From assembly GCA_001986395.2 (NCBI GenBank), contig MQVO02000001.1, forward strand, positions 2,418,001-2,482,000: a stretch of DNA of 64,000 nt. The letters are read 5' to 3'. This DNA comes from Irpex lacteus. Lineage: Eukaryota; Basidiomycota; Agaricomycetes; Polyporales; Irpicaceae. Positions 11,635 to 22,334 of this stretch are shown in pieces. The first letter of the stretch is position 1. Every line of letters starts with the position of its first letter. The notes beneath the pieces were generated by a model that was given only the letters and a program-made list of their open reading frames with translations, was not told where the DNA came from and made no database searches. The position numbers and the translations under genes were made by a program.

Positions 11635-14052
11635 ATGAACCCGAACACCGGTGCACCCAGCGGGCTCGAAGGCTACCCGCCGCACCCGCTTCTGAAGGAG
11701 CCGGTACTGTATATAGCTGATCCTCCGAGCGCAAAACACTTTCGATTGCCGAATGCTCTTTTTCGTTGCGGTCTGGTCACCCAGGATGCTATCACCCCAG
11801 CAGAAGGAAATCCCAGGAGGCGAATGTGTCGCATTCGTTTCAAAAATCTTATGTTCGGTAAACTACTCTAGCGTTAGTACGGCGGGGACGATGTCTGATG
11901 CTGTTCTAGCCGAGCTGGCCTTGGCCACAGTCAATGGCACGAGGAAAACATGGCCACCATGGACCATTAGACTATCACATTCCCCGACATTGGAAAAGGC
12001 TACCCCTTCGCGACGTCTGTTGCCTCAATACGCGCAGTGCGATTCGGATATCTTCTTCAAAGATGGGCTTCCGATGGAGATAGTATTCAAGTGGTTTCCG
12101 TACCGCAGGTCCTATTGTCTCTATTCGGAAGGAGGTTAATCTAGGGCAATCTCCTCATACATTGGTGGTGGAATACTGGCACGAAGATCATGCGAACTTT
12201 GCGCGCATGATGACCAATGCTCTTCATAAAAATTTGAAGAAGCGCCCCGCATTTACTCTGCGTACCTATGATCCTTGGAGTATTCGCTGTACCGTGCGTA
12301 GTCACCGCTTCAGCTATCCCGTCCGCTCACTGACAGTCATTATTTCAGGGCATTGGGCCTGCATTTACTCACAGCGATCTACTCGATAGTTTCTCAAAGG
12401 TGATCTCATATACGACATCTACCATACCGTACACCTACTGATCTTTTACTAAGTTCGGAAAAGTCAGTAGGTCAGCAAATCGTCTCCGCCAGCCAGCTCT
12501 TCACGACTCATTAGCAAGATCGTAGCTCTGCAATAATCGATGCGGGGAAGCCAGGCGCGTATGGTATTGTCACGTTCTCCAATCAAGTACACGGTATGTG
12601 GCTCCCTGTTACCATCTGCTAGTGTTGCTGCTTGATAGACTTCATATCTAGCTGCTGAAGCGATCAGAGAGATGAACAACAGAGTGATAGGAGCCACAAA
12701 ACTTAGTGTGCGCATTGAAGAGCCGGACGCCCAGGATGTCTTTCATCGCTCGTTTCCCAAGCGCACCATGCCCTCTGAACCATCGCCCGAAACTTCTACC
12801 GCTCATGCAGTGAGTATAAGCACAATATTTTCAGTTCATGCGCTGAGACCGATAGCTCTAGGATGATCCCTCGCCTGACCATGGCACAGACGACTCACAG
12901 GCGAAGGCGGGGCAACAATCAAAGGAGGAGCCTGAAGACGGCATAGAAGAATACGCAATTTGGAAGTCTGCAGATGCAAAAGTGAAACGGTTCGAGGATC
13001 GGCGTCGTCAACGAGAAGCGGCCGAACAGGACTGTGCTCAAGCTAGGCATGATTTTGAAGTTGCCACAATGGAGAGGCGAAACGCGTGCCGCGATTATGT
13101 CACAGCTCGACAGTTTTGTGAAGAAGTGGAGCAGGAGCTGGTCTCTGCTCAGCATGCGTCCACGGAAGCCAAACGTATCTGGCTCGAAGCTATGGAGCGT
13201 GAGGCGAAAGTGAGAGAGCGAGCGAGCACTGAACGAGAGACAGTGAGTGTTGCTTTGGGTAAGCGGAGCCGGGCAGATTCAAGGAGACGTATTGCAAAGG
13301 AGGAGGAGATGTCCACTCTGGCTACGATGGAGGAGCTTGATCGCGAGATTGCTGGTAATGTGCCCGACGAAGAAACTCTGCGACAAGCGAACCTCGCCGA
13401 GTCGTTCCGAAGGATGCAGGAGTTAAGGAAGATCGAAGCTGCGGAGAAAGAGGAGAGGGTGCGTAGAGCACTACAGGCCGAGGAGGAGAGACTGAGGCAG
13501 CAGCGGGAAGCCGCTGAGAAGACTGCACGAGAGCAGCGCGAACGCGAAGAGCGAGACCGTCGGGATGCTGAGCTTCGAAGACAACGTTATGACTCGGCCG
13601 TGGCGGCAGAACGAGCTCGGTGCGAGCTACGTGATCGTCAGTTCTACCCGCTCTTTGCTCCTTGGGGAGCGAAAAATGCCTTTGCACGATTCAAATTCGT
13701 AAGCGAGGAGTTTGACGTCATTAGATTCCAGGAAACTCAGCCGCTTACCTTGGAGAGCGTTCCTTGACCAGTTCTGGGGAGCCCATGGAGCATGACATCC
13801 ACCACTATCACCTGGGAGGCAGTAGAAACGTTCTTTGCTGCGGTGAGAAACATGCTCGAGGACGAAGCGGAGTATAAGAGCGTTGTCGAGAAGGCACAGC
13901 GTAGGTTCCATCCGGACACTGGATGGAGGTCTCGTGGTATTCTCAGCTCGGTGCTGGATAATGGCCTCAGAGGTCGGTTGGAGACCTGCGGGACTGTCGT
14001 TGCCCAGGCTATCACGCCCTTGTGGCTGGAGTCAAGGCAGCGAGATGTTTGA
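11635..14052 (+). pseudogene. Copy C: inverted, frameshifted family member
   Basis: The only family copy on the + strand. Its start (11635) leads into YPPHPLLKEPVLYIADPP and a complete RRM1 (CRIRFKNLMFG, intron, AELALATVNG). RRM2 is broken by one extra T in the TTT at 12095-12097. The original frame resumes with VVEYWHEDHANFAR and FTLRTYDPWSIRCTV. RRM3 pieces follow: GIGPAFTHSDLLDSFSK, GAYGIVTF and AIREMNNRVIGATKLSVRI. The coiled coil (about 12960-13680) is open. A TGA at 13765-13767 replaces the Trp codon of the family motif VPWPVL. The frame then continues to 14052 with an altered motif, FHPDTGWRSRG, where Lys is replaced by Thr-Gly. Three separate lesions argue for a decayed gene. Confidence 0.75.
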
Positions 14053-14397
14053 TCATGTGGCTACTAGTAGATACTGACTTAGATGCACTATCTGGCCCGG
14101 AATGTTTATCCAACGTTAACCCTACTGTTCCTCCATCGTTTGATGAATAGAGCAACCAGTGAAATGAAGCGTGACCATCGAGAGGTTCAGGGGGCTATAA
14201 AAGATATAATTGATATGTCTCCATGAACACGGGAGGTGAAATGCTGAACTAAGGAAGCGATGTATAATGAACACATCAGCTAGGATGAATGCCGTCACAA
14301 CTCTGTCTACATACAACAGAACCCCTCGTATTTTACTCGACGAAAGAGTCGGGAAAGCACGGGAATCAGCACATTCGATAACGTAGTCATAGCTCTC
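14053..14397. other. Spacer between convergent copies C and D
   Basis: The 3' ends of C (+) and D (-) face each other across about 345 bases. No coding sequence or clear repeat is seen. It probably holds both 3' UTRs. Confidence 0.5.
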
Positions 14398-16338
14398 TCA
14401 TCCTCTAGCCTTCAGCCACAGCGGGGTGATGGCCTGAGCCACCACATTCCCAGCGACCTCCAACTGACTACGAAGATCATCGTCCAACACGGAGTTGAGG
14501 ATGCCGCGGGCCCTCCACTTGTCCGGATGAAACCTGCGATGTGCCTTCTCTACAAGGACCCTGTACTCTGCCCTGTCCTGCAACCGGTTCTCCATAGCTT
14601 CGAAGAATCTCTCTACCGCGCTCCAATCAATTTCATCCAAGATCATATCGCAGGGAGCAGCGAGAATAGGCCAAGGGATACTCTCAAAAGTGAGCGGCTG
14701 TGACTCTTGGAACTTTAGGGTGTCGAACTCGTTGCTGACGAACTTGAACCTTTCAAGCGCAGAGCTTGTGTACCACATGTCGTTGTCTGGGCAAAATTTC
14801 AGATCCCGTAGTCGACATCGGTTTTGTTCCTTCGCTACGGCTTGTGCATAAAGTCGTCGTCTAGTTTCCGCCTCTCGTCGCAGCTTCTCTTCTTGTTCGC
14901 GTTTCTGTCTCGCCAAACGATCTGCTTCTTCTCGCTCTCGCCTCGCTCTTTCTTCTGCAGCTTGCCTCTCTTTCCTGACCTTTTCCTCCTTTTCTTTCTT
15001 CTCCAGCTTCCTCAGCTCTTGCATTCGTCTGATAGATTCGGCAAGTTCGGCTTGGTGAGCTTCTTCGTCGTACACATCATATTCATTCGCCTCTTTCGCT
15101 AACTTCTCTCTCGCGATCCTCGACGACAATTCTTCTTTTTCGACGACCTTGACGCGTGCATCCGCTTGGTCCTTCCGCAGAAGAGCGATATTCCTCGCCT
15201 CATGCGCAGTATTCGCGTTCTGCGTCGCCGCTGCAGCCCGTTCCCTCGCGGCGAGCCATAGTCGCTCAGCTTCAGCACATGCTTGCTTCGCTTCCACCAG
15301 CTCCTGATCTGCCAGCTCTTCCGCATGCGTAGTGTTATCTACCTCCGTACATGCTGCTTGCCTCTCGGCCTTGGCTGTCTCCAGATCTCTCTTCGCCTTG
15401 GCATTTACGCGCTCTGCTTCTATTCTACGAGCTTGATGTTCTTGTCGGGTTTTTGCTCGAGTTTCTTCTGCTGAGCTTGCAGACGTTGCATTAGTGTCCC
15501 TTTGTCGTTGCTCGGGTGAAGGACTAGAGGCCAATGGATCGTCCTAAATATTTGATACTGAGCATAGGTAATACATCACGCCGACCGCCGGCATAAACTT
15601 ACTGAAGTCGTGGAGGGATTACCCCACGAATTCCAGTCCGACGATGAAAATGTTGATGCTGGGGGCCCGAAGAATTCATCCTGAGCATCGGGCTCGAAGT
15701 AACGCACAGTGAGTCGAGCACCCTCAAAAGCTTTCCCGTCCATGCCTTGAAGTGCGTGAGCAGCTGTGCATGTTACGTGAGCGATACATCAAGTAGAATA
15801 CGTGGAATCTGATGTTGAACATACCACAAGCGGCACTGGAGAAAGTGAGAACCACAAATGACATGTCTCCCTCGGACTCCGTCCTTGCACTAAATACGCC
15901 GTCAGTTGATGGGAAGTGTTATATAACAACCCCTACCCAATGATAGACCCGAACTAGAGATAAAAATATTAGTAAAAATGGTTATTACGCACACTCTTGC
16001 ACGTACTTCAGAGAAAGCATCCGTTAAGTCCTTGAGTTGGCACGAGGGCTTAAATCCCTTTGGTAGCGGTTTATGCCTCAATGCCAAGGGCGTGAACAGA
16101 CATATGAGTGACGTACTGAACAGCGAAGACTACGCGGATCATAAGTTCGCATTGAGAAAGCGGGGCGATTCCGCATCTTCTTGTGCAGTGCGTTCCTTGC
16201 GTTCCGTGCCTCGTTTGCATGCAGCTCATTCCAATATTCCACAACCGCGGTACGTTTTCCACCTCCGATTTCAACGTTCATGCGAACGGAAACGAGGGGA
16301 CCAGCGGCGCGGAAATATCTGAAGAGTAACTGCGTCGT

Positions 16339-17219
16339 TGTAACGCCATTACTCTGTAATGGGTTGGTTACATAAGCGATAGTCCAAGTCTCATGCATTG
16401 GTAGCAAAGCTTAGCAAGCCCAGCACAGCCCCCAAGTCCCCTAGCAACCGGTTTCCAAGGAGTGAGTCATAGGAATTGAGGCTATGTTTTGAGTAGCAAC
16501 GGTTGTCAAGGAAATTCAGAGGCTATGTAGATTGCTAAGTAACCGCACAGCAAAGGCTGTGCTAGTAGATACAGTGCTTCCCACATGTATATAAGGCGGC
16601 CAGAGTGCCCCCAGAGTAGAGACAAGCAAGTTACAGTTTACACCTCAACCGTCATCAGTCAGAGCCAGTCAAGCAGTCAGTCAGAAGTCAGTTACTCAGC
16701 TAGTCTCCCACGTCGATACTTGAGCTTTGGACATTGGTAGGTACCGAACGCCTACATTGTCACTGCTGTCAAGTTCTGTCAATCGAGCAAGAGAATCACA
16801 TCCAGCAGGCACACACGAGCTGTGAAGGGGATCGTGATTTCTTGTTAGTCGAAGCGCAGGTCGTCCGAGCTATCTGGATACTACTACTACTCGCTGTTAG
16901 TGCTAGCCACTGAAGCCAGTTGTGGGTAATTGTTTCGAGCCGAATCGTGAATCTCAGTCAGCTATCTCTGCCTGAACGTACCTTCTTCTCCCCCAACGAA
17001 CGACTGGGGTAGTTCGACCTAACGTCTGGTCCAACGATCCTCAGCAGTAAAGGTTAGGTTAGTCAAGGAACGGTATCAGGAGAGCCTTTTTGTTTATTGC
17101 ACGCAGGCGTGTGTGTTAGCCCAACCCAGTACAGGTGATAGCTTGAAGCTAGTCCCTCGTTCTGCTCTCCGTCCTCGTCGTTCCGCCCCGAACTCACCAG
17201 CCCTTTTTCTGATTCGACA
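16339..17219 (+). repeat. 5' long terminal repeat
   Basis: 881 bp starting TGTAACGCCATTACTC and ending GATTCGACA. It matches 21012-21892 over the whole length by eye. A TATA-like sequence at 16588-16596 probably marks the U3 promoter. Confidence 0.93.
16588..16596 (+). promoter_or_regulatory. TATA box in the LTR
   Basis: TATATAAGG lies about 250 bases into the LTR, a typical place for the element's own promoter at the U3/R boundary. The same site recurs in the 3' LTR. Confidence 0.55.
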
Positions 17220-17221
17220 TC

Positions 17222-17239
17222 TGGAGCCCACCGCGATTC
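17222..17239 (+). promoter_or_regulatory. Probable primer-binding site
   Basis: TGGAGCCCACCGCGATTC begins two bases after the 5' LTR. It starts with TGG, as expected for pairing with a tRNA CCA end. The priming tRNA was not identified. Confidence 0.5.
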
Positions 17240-17288
17240 TGGACGCACTCGTAAGTATTCTCACAAACGTACAACGTCCTTACCGAGC

Positions 17289-20200
17289 ATGATGAATACC
17301 CCACTATTCGGTGAACACGAGGATTCCCTTCAGCTCGCTACATGTCCTACTGAGCCTGCAAGACAGAAGGCCACCGTTCTGTGCCCTATGCAGAGTACAA
17401 GGACATCAGCGCCTCCGACTGACAACTTCGAAAGTCGCCCGCCAGAGACCGTCCATTGCTATAGTGTTACCGTCCCGGAGGATGTGCCTAGTCCTACACA
17501 TGTGAATTTCGTACAGCTCAAAGATGTAGGGTGCGACGACGAGGTTGAATCAGCCCTTTGGGTCACGACTTCTATGCAAGACCTCTTTGAGTCACTCGAT
17601 GATGACGAGGTCGTCATCTGTGTTGACGGGGAGGAGGTACATTCCGCATGGAAGCGGAACGCAACCTCGGAAGTCGATGCGACGTTCACGCAGGCTACTC
17701 GCACACCATTAGCGGCCACTAGTAAGTGTTCGGACTCAGTAAATTCGGACTCGCTCGAGTATCCGGATCTATTAAGTACAGACTCGTATACTATGTACAA
17801 ACGAGTGGATCGCAAGGTGAAACCCGTACCGGCTGTGTTCCCAGAGGACGCGCGGGTTATTCGCAAGTTTCCTGAAGACCCGTTAGCCTCACTCCCACAG
17901 CTACCGTTCTACCCACCTGAGTTTGAGCCCGATCCTGGCGGCAGACTTACACGGGAACGTCTCGACGAAATGAATATCAATTCCGACGGTTTCCTCTGGC
18001 CCGAAGAAGAGAAATTAATGGTCCATGTGCTTAAGCTCAACCAGTACCACTTTGTCTTTGAAGATAGTCAACGCGGTTCGTTTCGCGAAGACTATTTCTC
18101 ACCGTACATCATTCCAGTTGTCCCGCACATACCTTGGGCCTTTTCAAATATACCGATTCCACCTGGTATTAAGGACAAGGTTATTGAACTGCTTAAGGAA
18201 AAGATGGAAGCAGGAGTATACGAACCTAGTCAATCGTCTTATCGTTCTCGGTGGTTTTGCGTCCTCAAGAAGAGTGGCAAGCTTCGCCTCGTCCATGACC
18301 TTCAGCCTCTAAACAAGGTTACCATCCGTGACGCGGGTCTTCCGCCCAATCTTGATAATTTCGTTGAGCCCTTTGCTGGACGTCAATGCTATACTGTCTT
18401 CGATTTGTATTGGGGTTTCGACGCACGTAAAGTCCATCCCAAGAGCCGTGACCTTACTGCCTTCTTGACACCTTTAGGCCTTCTGCGTATTACGTCGCTT
18501 CCGACTGGTTTCACGAATTCTCCCGCTGAGTTTCAAGCTTGTATGGCCTTCATCCTTCAGCATGAGATTCCGCATGTCGCAGACATCTTTATAGATGATT
18601 TGCCTATCAAAGGACCCTCCACGATTTACCCTGATGCACATGGAAAACCTGAGCTGTTACCTGAGAATCCTGGTATCCGACGTTTTATCTGGGAACATGC
18701 CAATGATGTCCATCGTGTTGTTCACCGTGTCGGTCATGCTGGTGGTACTTTCTCTCCGTCTAAGGTTCAGTTAGGCAGACCAGAAGTGCTCATCGTTGGA
18801 CAGAAATGCACACCTCAAGGTCGTTTACCTGATGATCAGAAGATAGATAAGATCCTGAAGTGGCCTACGCTCAAGACTGTTAAGGATGTACGCGGATTTC
18901 TCGGACTCTGCGGAACTGTTCGCATATGGATCAAGAACTATTCTGCCTTAGCACGTCCACTTACCGAGCTTGTTCGCAATGATGTGGAGTTTGAATGGGA
19001 TGAAAGGCGCCAAGAAGCTTTTGACACCTTAAAACAGGCTATCACCTCACCACCTGCTTTACGCCCCATCAACTACACTTCCAACCAACCTGTCGTACTC
19101 TCAGTTGACTCCAGCTTCATCGCAGTCGGCTTCATTCTATCCCAGTATGATGATGATTGGAAGAAACGTCCAGCTCGATACGGATCCATTCCTATGAATG
19201 AGCGCGAATCTCGATACTCCCAACCCAAGCTAGAACTTTATGGCTTATATCGAGCATTGAGAGCTTATCACTTATATCTTGTTGGAGTCAAGACTCTAAA
19301 GGTGGAAGTGGATGCCAAGTACATCAAAGGGATGCTTAATGAACCAGATCTGCAGCCCAATGCCACTATCAACCGATGGATCCAAGGAATCTTGCTCTTC
19401 GACTTCGAGCTCATTCATGTGCCCGCTGAACGTCACAAAGGCCCAGATGCGCTTTCTAGGAGAGAGATGGCTGAAGATGAAGAAATAGAGGATGACGATG
19501 ATGACTGGCTGGACAACATTGCCCTATTCATCAGTGATGGCCCTGGCCAACAAACTCTCACTCATGCAGAAGTCTATGCTATGCTCTCACCCAAGGACCA
19601 GTTATTGGCAGACATCTTCCGCTTTCTCACAAGCCTACACCTTCCCGAACGCTGCAACACTGAGCAGACTAAGCGTCAGTTCATGCGAAAAGCTCAAAGA
19701 TTCTATGTTCAAGAAGGTGCAATGTTCAGACGTCAAGGCACTAAACGCCCTACCAAGGTTATATTCCGTGAAGTTCGCAGACGGCAGATCCTAGCCGAAG
19801 TCCATGAAGAGTTGGGCCATCGTGGTCAGTATGCAGTCATGCAGACATGTAAGGAGCGATTCTATTGGCCTACTATGTTCGAAGATGTCAAGCATCACGT
19901 GCGCTCATGTCACGAGTGCCAACTTTGGAACACTAGGAAGCCACAGCTACCTCTCATGGTCTCTACCCCTGCAACTGTGTTCTCCAAGATCCACGTAGAT
20001 GTAATGTACATGCCTAAAGGAGGAGGTTTTGAGTATCTGGTGGCAGCACGTGATGATCTTACCGGTGCAGCCGAAGGCCGAGCCTTGCGTAATATCAAAG
20101 CCAACGCATTAGCCAACTTCTTCTTTGAGGAGATCCTATGCAGATATGGTGCAATTGGCCAAGTGACTACGGATAATGGCCCAGAAGTTCAAGGAGCATT

Positions 20201-20981
20201 TACTGAACTGATGGATCGATATCATCTTCCTCGAATTTCAATCTCACCTTATAACTCTCGAGCCAACGGTGTAGTCGAGCGCGGCCACTTTACCATTCGT
20301 CAAAGCATCATGAAGGCTTGCAACGGCCAGCCCAGCAAATGGTACACACATGTTCATGCCGCATTCTTTGCAGACAAGTGCACTACTCGTCGTCAGACTG
20401 GATTCTCCCCCTTCTACCTACTCTATGGTACTACTCCCGTTCTACCTATCGATCTTGCCGAAGCATCACTTATGGTCACCGGTTTCAAGTCCAATATGGA
20501 ACCTGCTGATCTTCTGGCCTTACGTATTCAGCAGTTTGAGAAGCGAGATGAAGATCTAGAGCATGCTGCAGAAACACTTCGCAAGCACAGGTTCAAATCT
20601 AAAGAACACTTTGAGCGACGTTACAAGCGTACCTTATGGACCAGTAACCTGGCACCAGGCACTTTGGTACTTCAAAGGAACAATGCCAAAGATAAGAGTT
20701 TGGACAAGAAGTACTTCCCACGTTATCTGGGCCCATATGAAGTTGTTCGCCGAACCAAAGGTGGATCATATGTTCTAAAGGAATTGGATGGAACTGTTAT
20801 GCGTCAAGGTGTAGCCGCTCAGCGCTTGCTGCCTTATATCTCTCGAACCGACCCCCGCTTGCAGGACATGGCAGCAGAAGAAGACTCAGATGATGAGGAA
20901 AATGCATCAGAAGATGAAGAAGTTGTCATTGAAGATGCCAACTCCGATTCTGAATCAGATCCAGAGTCTGACAGCAACTGA
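17289..20981 (+). CDS. Retrotransposon pol polyprotein (RT, RNase H, integrase)
   Basis: An intact 1230-residue frame. Residues 1-200 are unassigned, acidic and Ser/Thr-rich, with no CCHC knuckle and no DTG/DSG protease motif. Reverse transcriptase spans about 290-460, with VFDLYWGFD and the catalytic FIDD (in place of the usual YIDD). An RNase H-like domain follows around 590-720 (VVLSVDSSFIAVGFILSQYD). The integrase has an HHCC zinc-binding domain near 835-880 (HEELGHRG ... CHECQ). Its catalytic Asp lies in HVDVMYMP, the second in TTDNGPEV and the Glu in NGVVERGHF, the last two about 35 residues apart. A GPY-type module (YLGPYEVVRR) and a highly acidic tail end the protein. With gag and protease absent, the element would need particle proteins from elsewhere. 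Confidence 0.9.
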   Translation: MMNTPLFGEHEDSLQLATCPTEPARQKATVLCPMQSTRTSAPPTDNFESRPPETVHCYSVTVPEDVPSPTHVNFVQLKDVGCDDEVESALWVTTSMQDLFESLDDDEVVICVDGEEVHSAWKRNATSEVDATFTQATRTPLAATSKCSDSVNSDSLEYPDLLSTDSYTMYKRVDRKVKPVPAVFPEDARVIRKFPEDPLASLPQLPFYPPEFEPDPGGRLTRERLDEMNINSDGFLWPEEEKLMVHVLKLNQYHFVFEDSQRGSFREDYFSPYIIPVVPHIPWAFSNIPIPPGIKDKVIELLKEKMEAGVYEPSQSSYRSRWFCVLKKSGKLRLVHDLQPLNKVTIRDAGLPPNLDNFVEPFAGRQCYTVFDLYWGFDARKVHPKSRDLTAFLTPLGLLRITSLPTGFTNSPAEFQACMAFILQHEIPHVADIFIDDLPIKGPSTIYPDAHGKPELLPENPGIRRFIWEHANDVHRVVHRVGHAGGTFSPSKVQLGRPEVLIVGQKCTPQGRLPDDQKIDKILKWPTLKTVKDVRGFLGLCGTVRIWIKNYSALARPLTELVRNDVEFEWDERRQEAFDTLKQAITSPPALRPINYTSNQPVVLSVDSSFIAVGFILSQYDDDWKKRPARYGSIPMNERESRYSQPKLELYGLYRALRAYHLYLVGVKTLKVEVDAKYIKGMLNEPDLQPNATINRWIQGILLFDFELIHVPAERHKGPDALSRREMAEDEEIEDDDDDWLDNIALFISDGPGQQTLTHAEVYAMLSPKDQLLADIFRFLTSLHLPERCNTEQTKRQFMRKAQRFYVQEGAMFRRQGTKRPTKVIFREVRRRQILAEVHEELGHRGQYAVMQTCKERFYWPTMFEDVKHHVRSCHECQLWNTRKPQLPLMVSTPATVFSKIHVDVMYMPKGGGFEYLVAARDDLTGAAEGRALRNIKANALANFFFEEILCRYGAIGQVTTDNGPEVQGAFTELMDRYHLPRISISPYNSRANGVVERGHFTIRQSIMKACNGQPSKWYTHVHAAFFADKCTTRRQTGFSPFYLLYGTTPVLPIDLAEASLMVTGFKSNMEPADLLALRIQQFEKRDEDLEHAAETLRKHRFKSKEHFERRYKRTLWTSNLAPGTLVLQRNNAKDKSLDKKYFPRYLGPYEVVRRTKGGSYVLKELDGTVMRQGVAAQRLLPYISRTDPRLQDMAAEEDSDDEENASEDEEVVIEDANSDSESDPESDSN

Positions 20982-21011
20982 GGACAGTTGCAATTTCAAG
21001 TGCCCCGCGGA

Positions 21012-21892
21012 TGTAACGCCATTACTCTGTAATGGGTTGGTTACATAAGCGATAGTCCAAGTCTCATGCATTGGTAGCAAAGCTTAGCAAGCCCAGCACA
21101 GCCCCCAAGTCCCCTAGCAACCGGTTTCCAAGGAGTGAGTCATAGGAATTGAGGCTATGTTTTGAGTAGCAACGGTTGTCAAGGAAATTCAGAGGCTATG
21201 TAGATTGCTAAGTAACCGCACAGCAAAGGCTGTGCTAGTAGATACAGTGCTTCCCACATGTATATAAGGCGGCCAGAGTGCCCCCAGAGTAGAGACAAGC
21301 AAGTTACAGTTTACACCTCAACCGTCATCAGTCAGAGCCAGTCAAGCAGTCAGTCAGAAGTCAGTTACTCAGCTAGTCTCCCACGTCGATACTTGAGCTT
21401 TGGACATTGGTAGGTACCGAACGCCTACATTGTCACTGCTGTCAAGTTCTGTCAATCGAGCAAGAGAATCACATCCAGCAGGCACACACGAGCTGTGAAG
21501 GGGATCGTGATTTCTTGTTAGTCGAAGCGCAGGTCGTCCGAGCTATCTGGATACTACTACTACTCGCTGTTAGTGCTAGCCACTGAAGCCAGTTGTGGGT
21601 AATTGTTTCGAGCCGAATCGTGAATCTCAGTCAGCTATCTCTGCCTGAACGTACCTTCTTCTCCCCCAACGAACGACTGGGGTAGTTCGACCTAACGTCT
21701 GGTCCAACGATCCTCAGCAGTAAAGGTTAGGTTAGTCAAGGAACGGTATCAGGAGAGCCTTTTTGTTTATTGCACGCAGGCGTGTGTGTTAGCCCAACCC
21801 AGTACAGGTGATAGCTTGAAGCTAGTCCCTCGTTCTGCTCTCCGTCCTCGTCGTTCCGCCCCGAACTCACCAGCCCTTTTTCTGATTCGACA
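21012..21892 (+). repeat. 3' long terminal repeat
   Basis: 881-bp copy of the 5' LTR, starting 30 bases after the pol stop codon. The sequence just upstream is not clearly purine-rich, so the polypurine tract is not obvious. It ends in CA and is followed by the TCGT target copy and copy D coding sequence. Confidence 0.93.
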
Positions 21893-22334
21893 TCGTGACC
21901 TCCGACGAAAAGAACGCCGGATCAGTCTGGAGGTACTGAGAATACATCAGAGCAGAAGGGATTGCAGATGCCAGAGTTGGACAGTGAGAAAGAACCATTT
22001 TCCACGGTAATACAGCATCTTGTATTATCAACTCTTGCATGGTAGCGAGAGCTAGCTCCGCTGGTGACATAGTTAGTAGTATCAAATATGTAGGATAACC
22101 GCATTGACGCACCGTGAAAAAGATCCTCGAACTGAACAGCCCAGCTCGAGGTTACAAAATTGTCATCTACCGCGCTCCAGCCAAGATTGTAGACGTTTCC
22201 ACATCCTCTTTTGGTAAACACGGTCCGCAGAGGCCCCCATTTGATATGGTCGGGAGGATTGACAATATATAGGATAGGCTCCTCAAGAAGGGGATGCGAT
22301 TTTGTGGCCATAGCGCGGGTTCGCATTGTATTGT

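Larger units (their letters stand above)
16339..21892 (+). mobile_element. Ty3/gypsy LTR retrotransposon lacking gag
   Basis: A 5554-bp element with two 881-bp LTRs that look identical by eye. It is bounded by TG...CA and flanked by the 4-bp direct repeat TCGT (16335-16338 and 21893-21896). It lies antisense to copy D inside the RRM2 linker. The internal region (17220-21011) is almost filled by one pol-type frame. Only 69 bases separate the 5' LTR from its ATG, leaving no room for a separate gag gene. The identical LTRs point to a very recent insertion. The order RT, RNase H, integrase and the GPY-type integrase tail place it in the Ty3/gypsy group. No chromodomain was seen. Confidence 0.92.
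14398..22311 (-). pseudogene. Copy D: family member split by a retrotransposon
   Basis: The gene is cut into two parts by the element at 16339-21892. The 5' part (22311-21893) starts MATKSHPLLEEPILYIVNPP and carries RRM1 (SWAVQFEDLFHG, intron, AELALATMQE, WKMVLSHCPTL). It stops within the linker AFFSSEV. The 3' part (16338-14398) resumes with TTQLLFRYFRAAGPLVSVRM of RRM2, then RRM3 (MSFVVLTF, AAHALQGMDGKAFEGARLTV), a full coiled coil (about 15534-14830) and an intact J-like end with RRFHPDKWRARG. If the element and one 4-bp target copy are discounted, the frame runs on, and no other lesion was seen. The gene was therefore probably working until a recent insertion. An upstream alternative Met lies at 22326. 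Confidence 0.8.

Noticed and set aside
16339..21892. Two identical 881-bp blocks as an assembly duplication
   Set aside because: They bound a pol gene, start TG and end CA, and are flanked by a 4-bp direct repeat in an otherwise continuous gene, so they are true LTRs.
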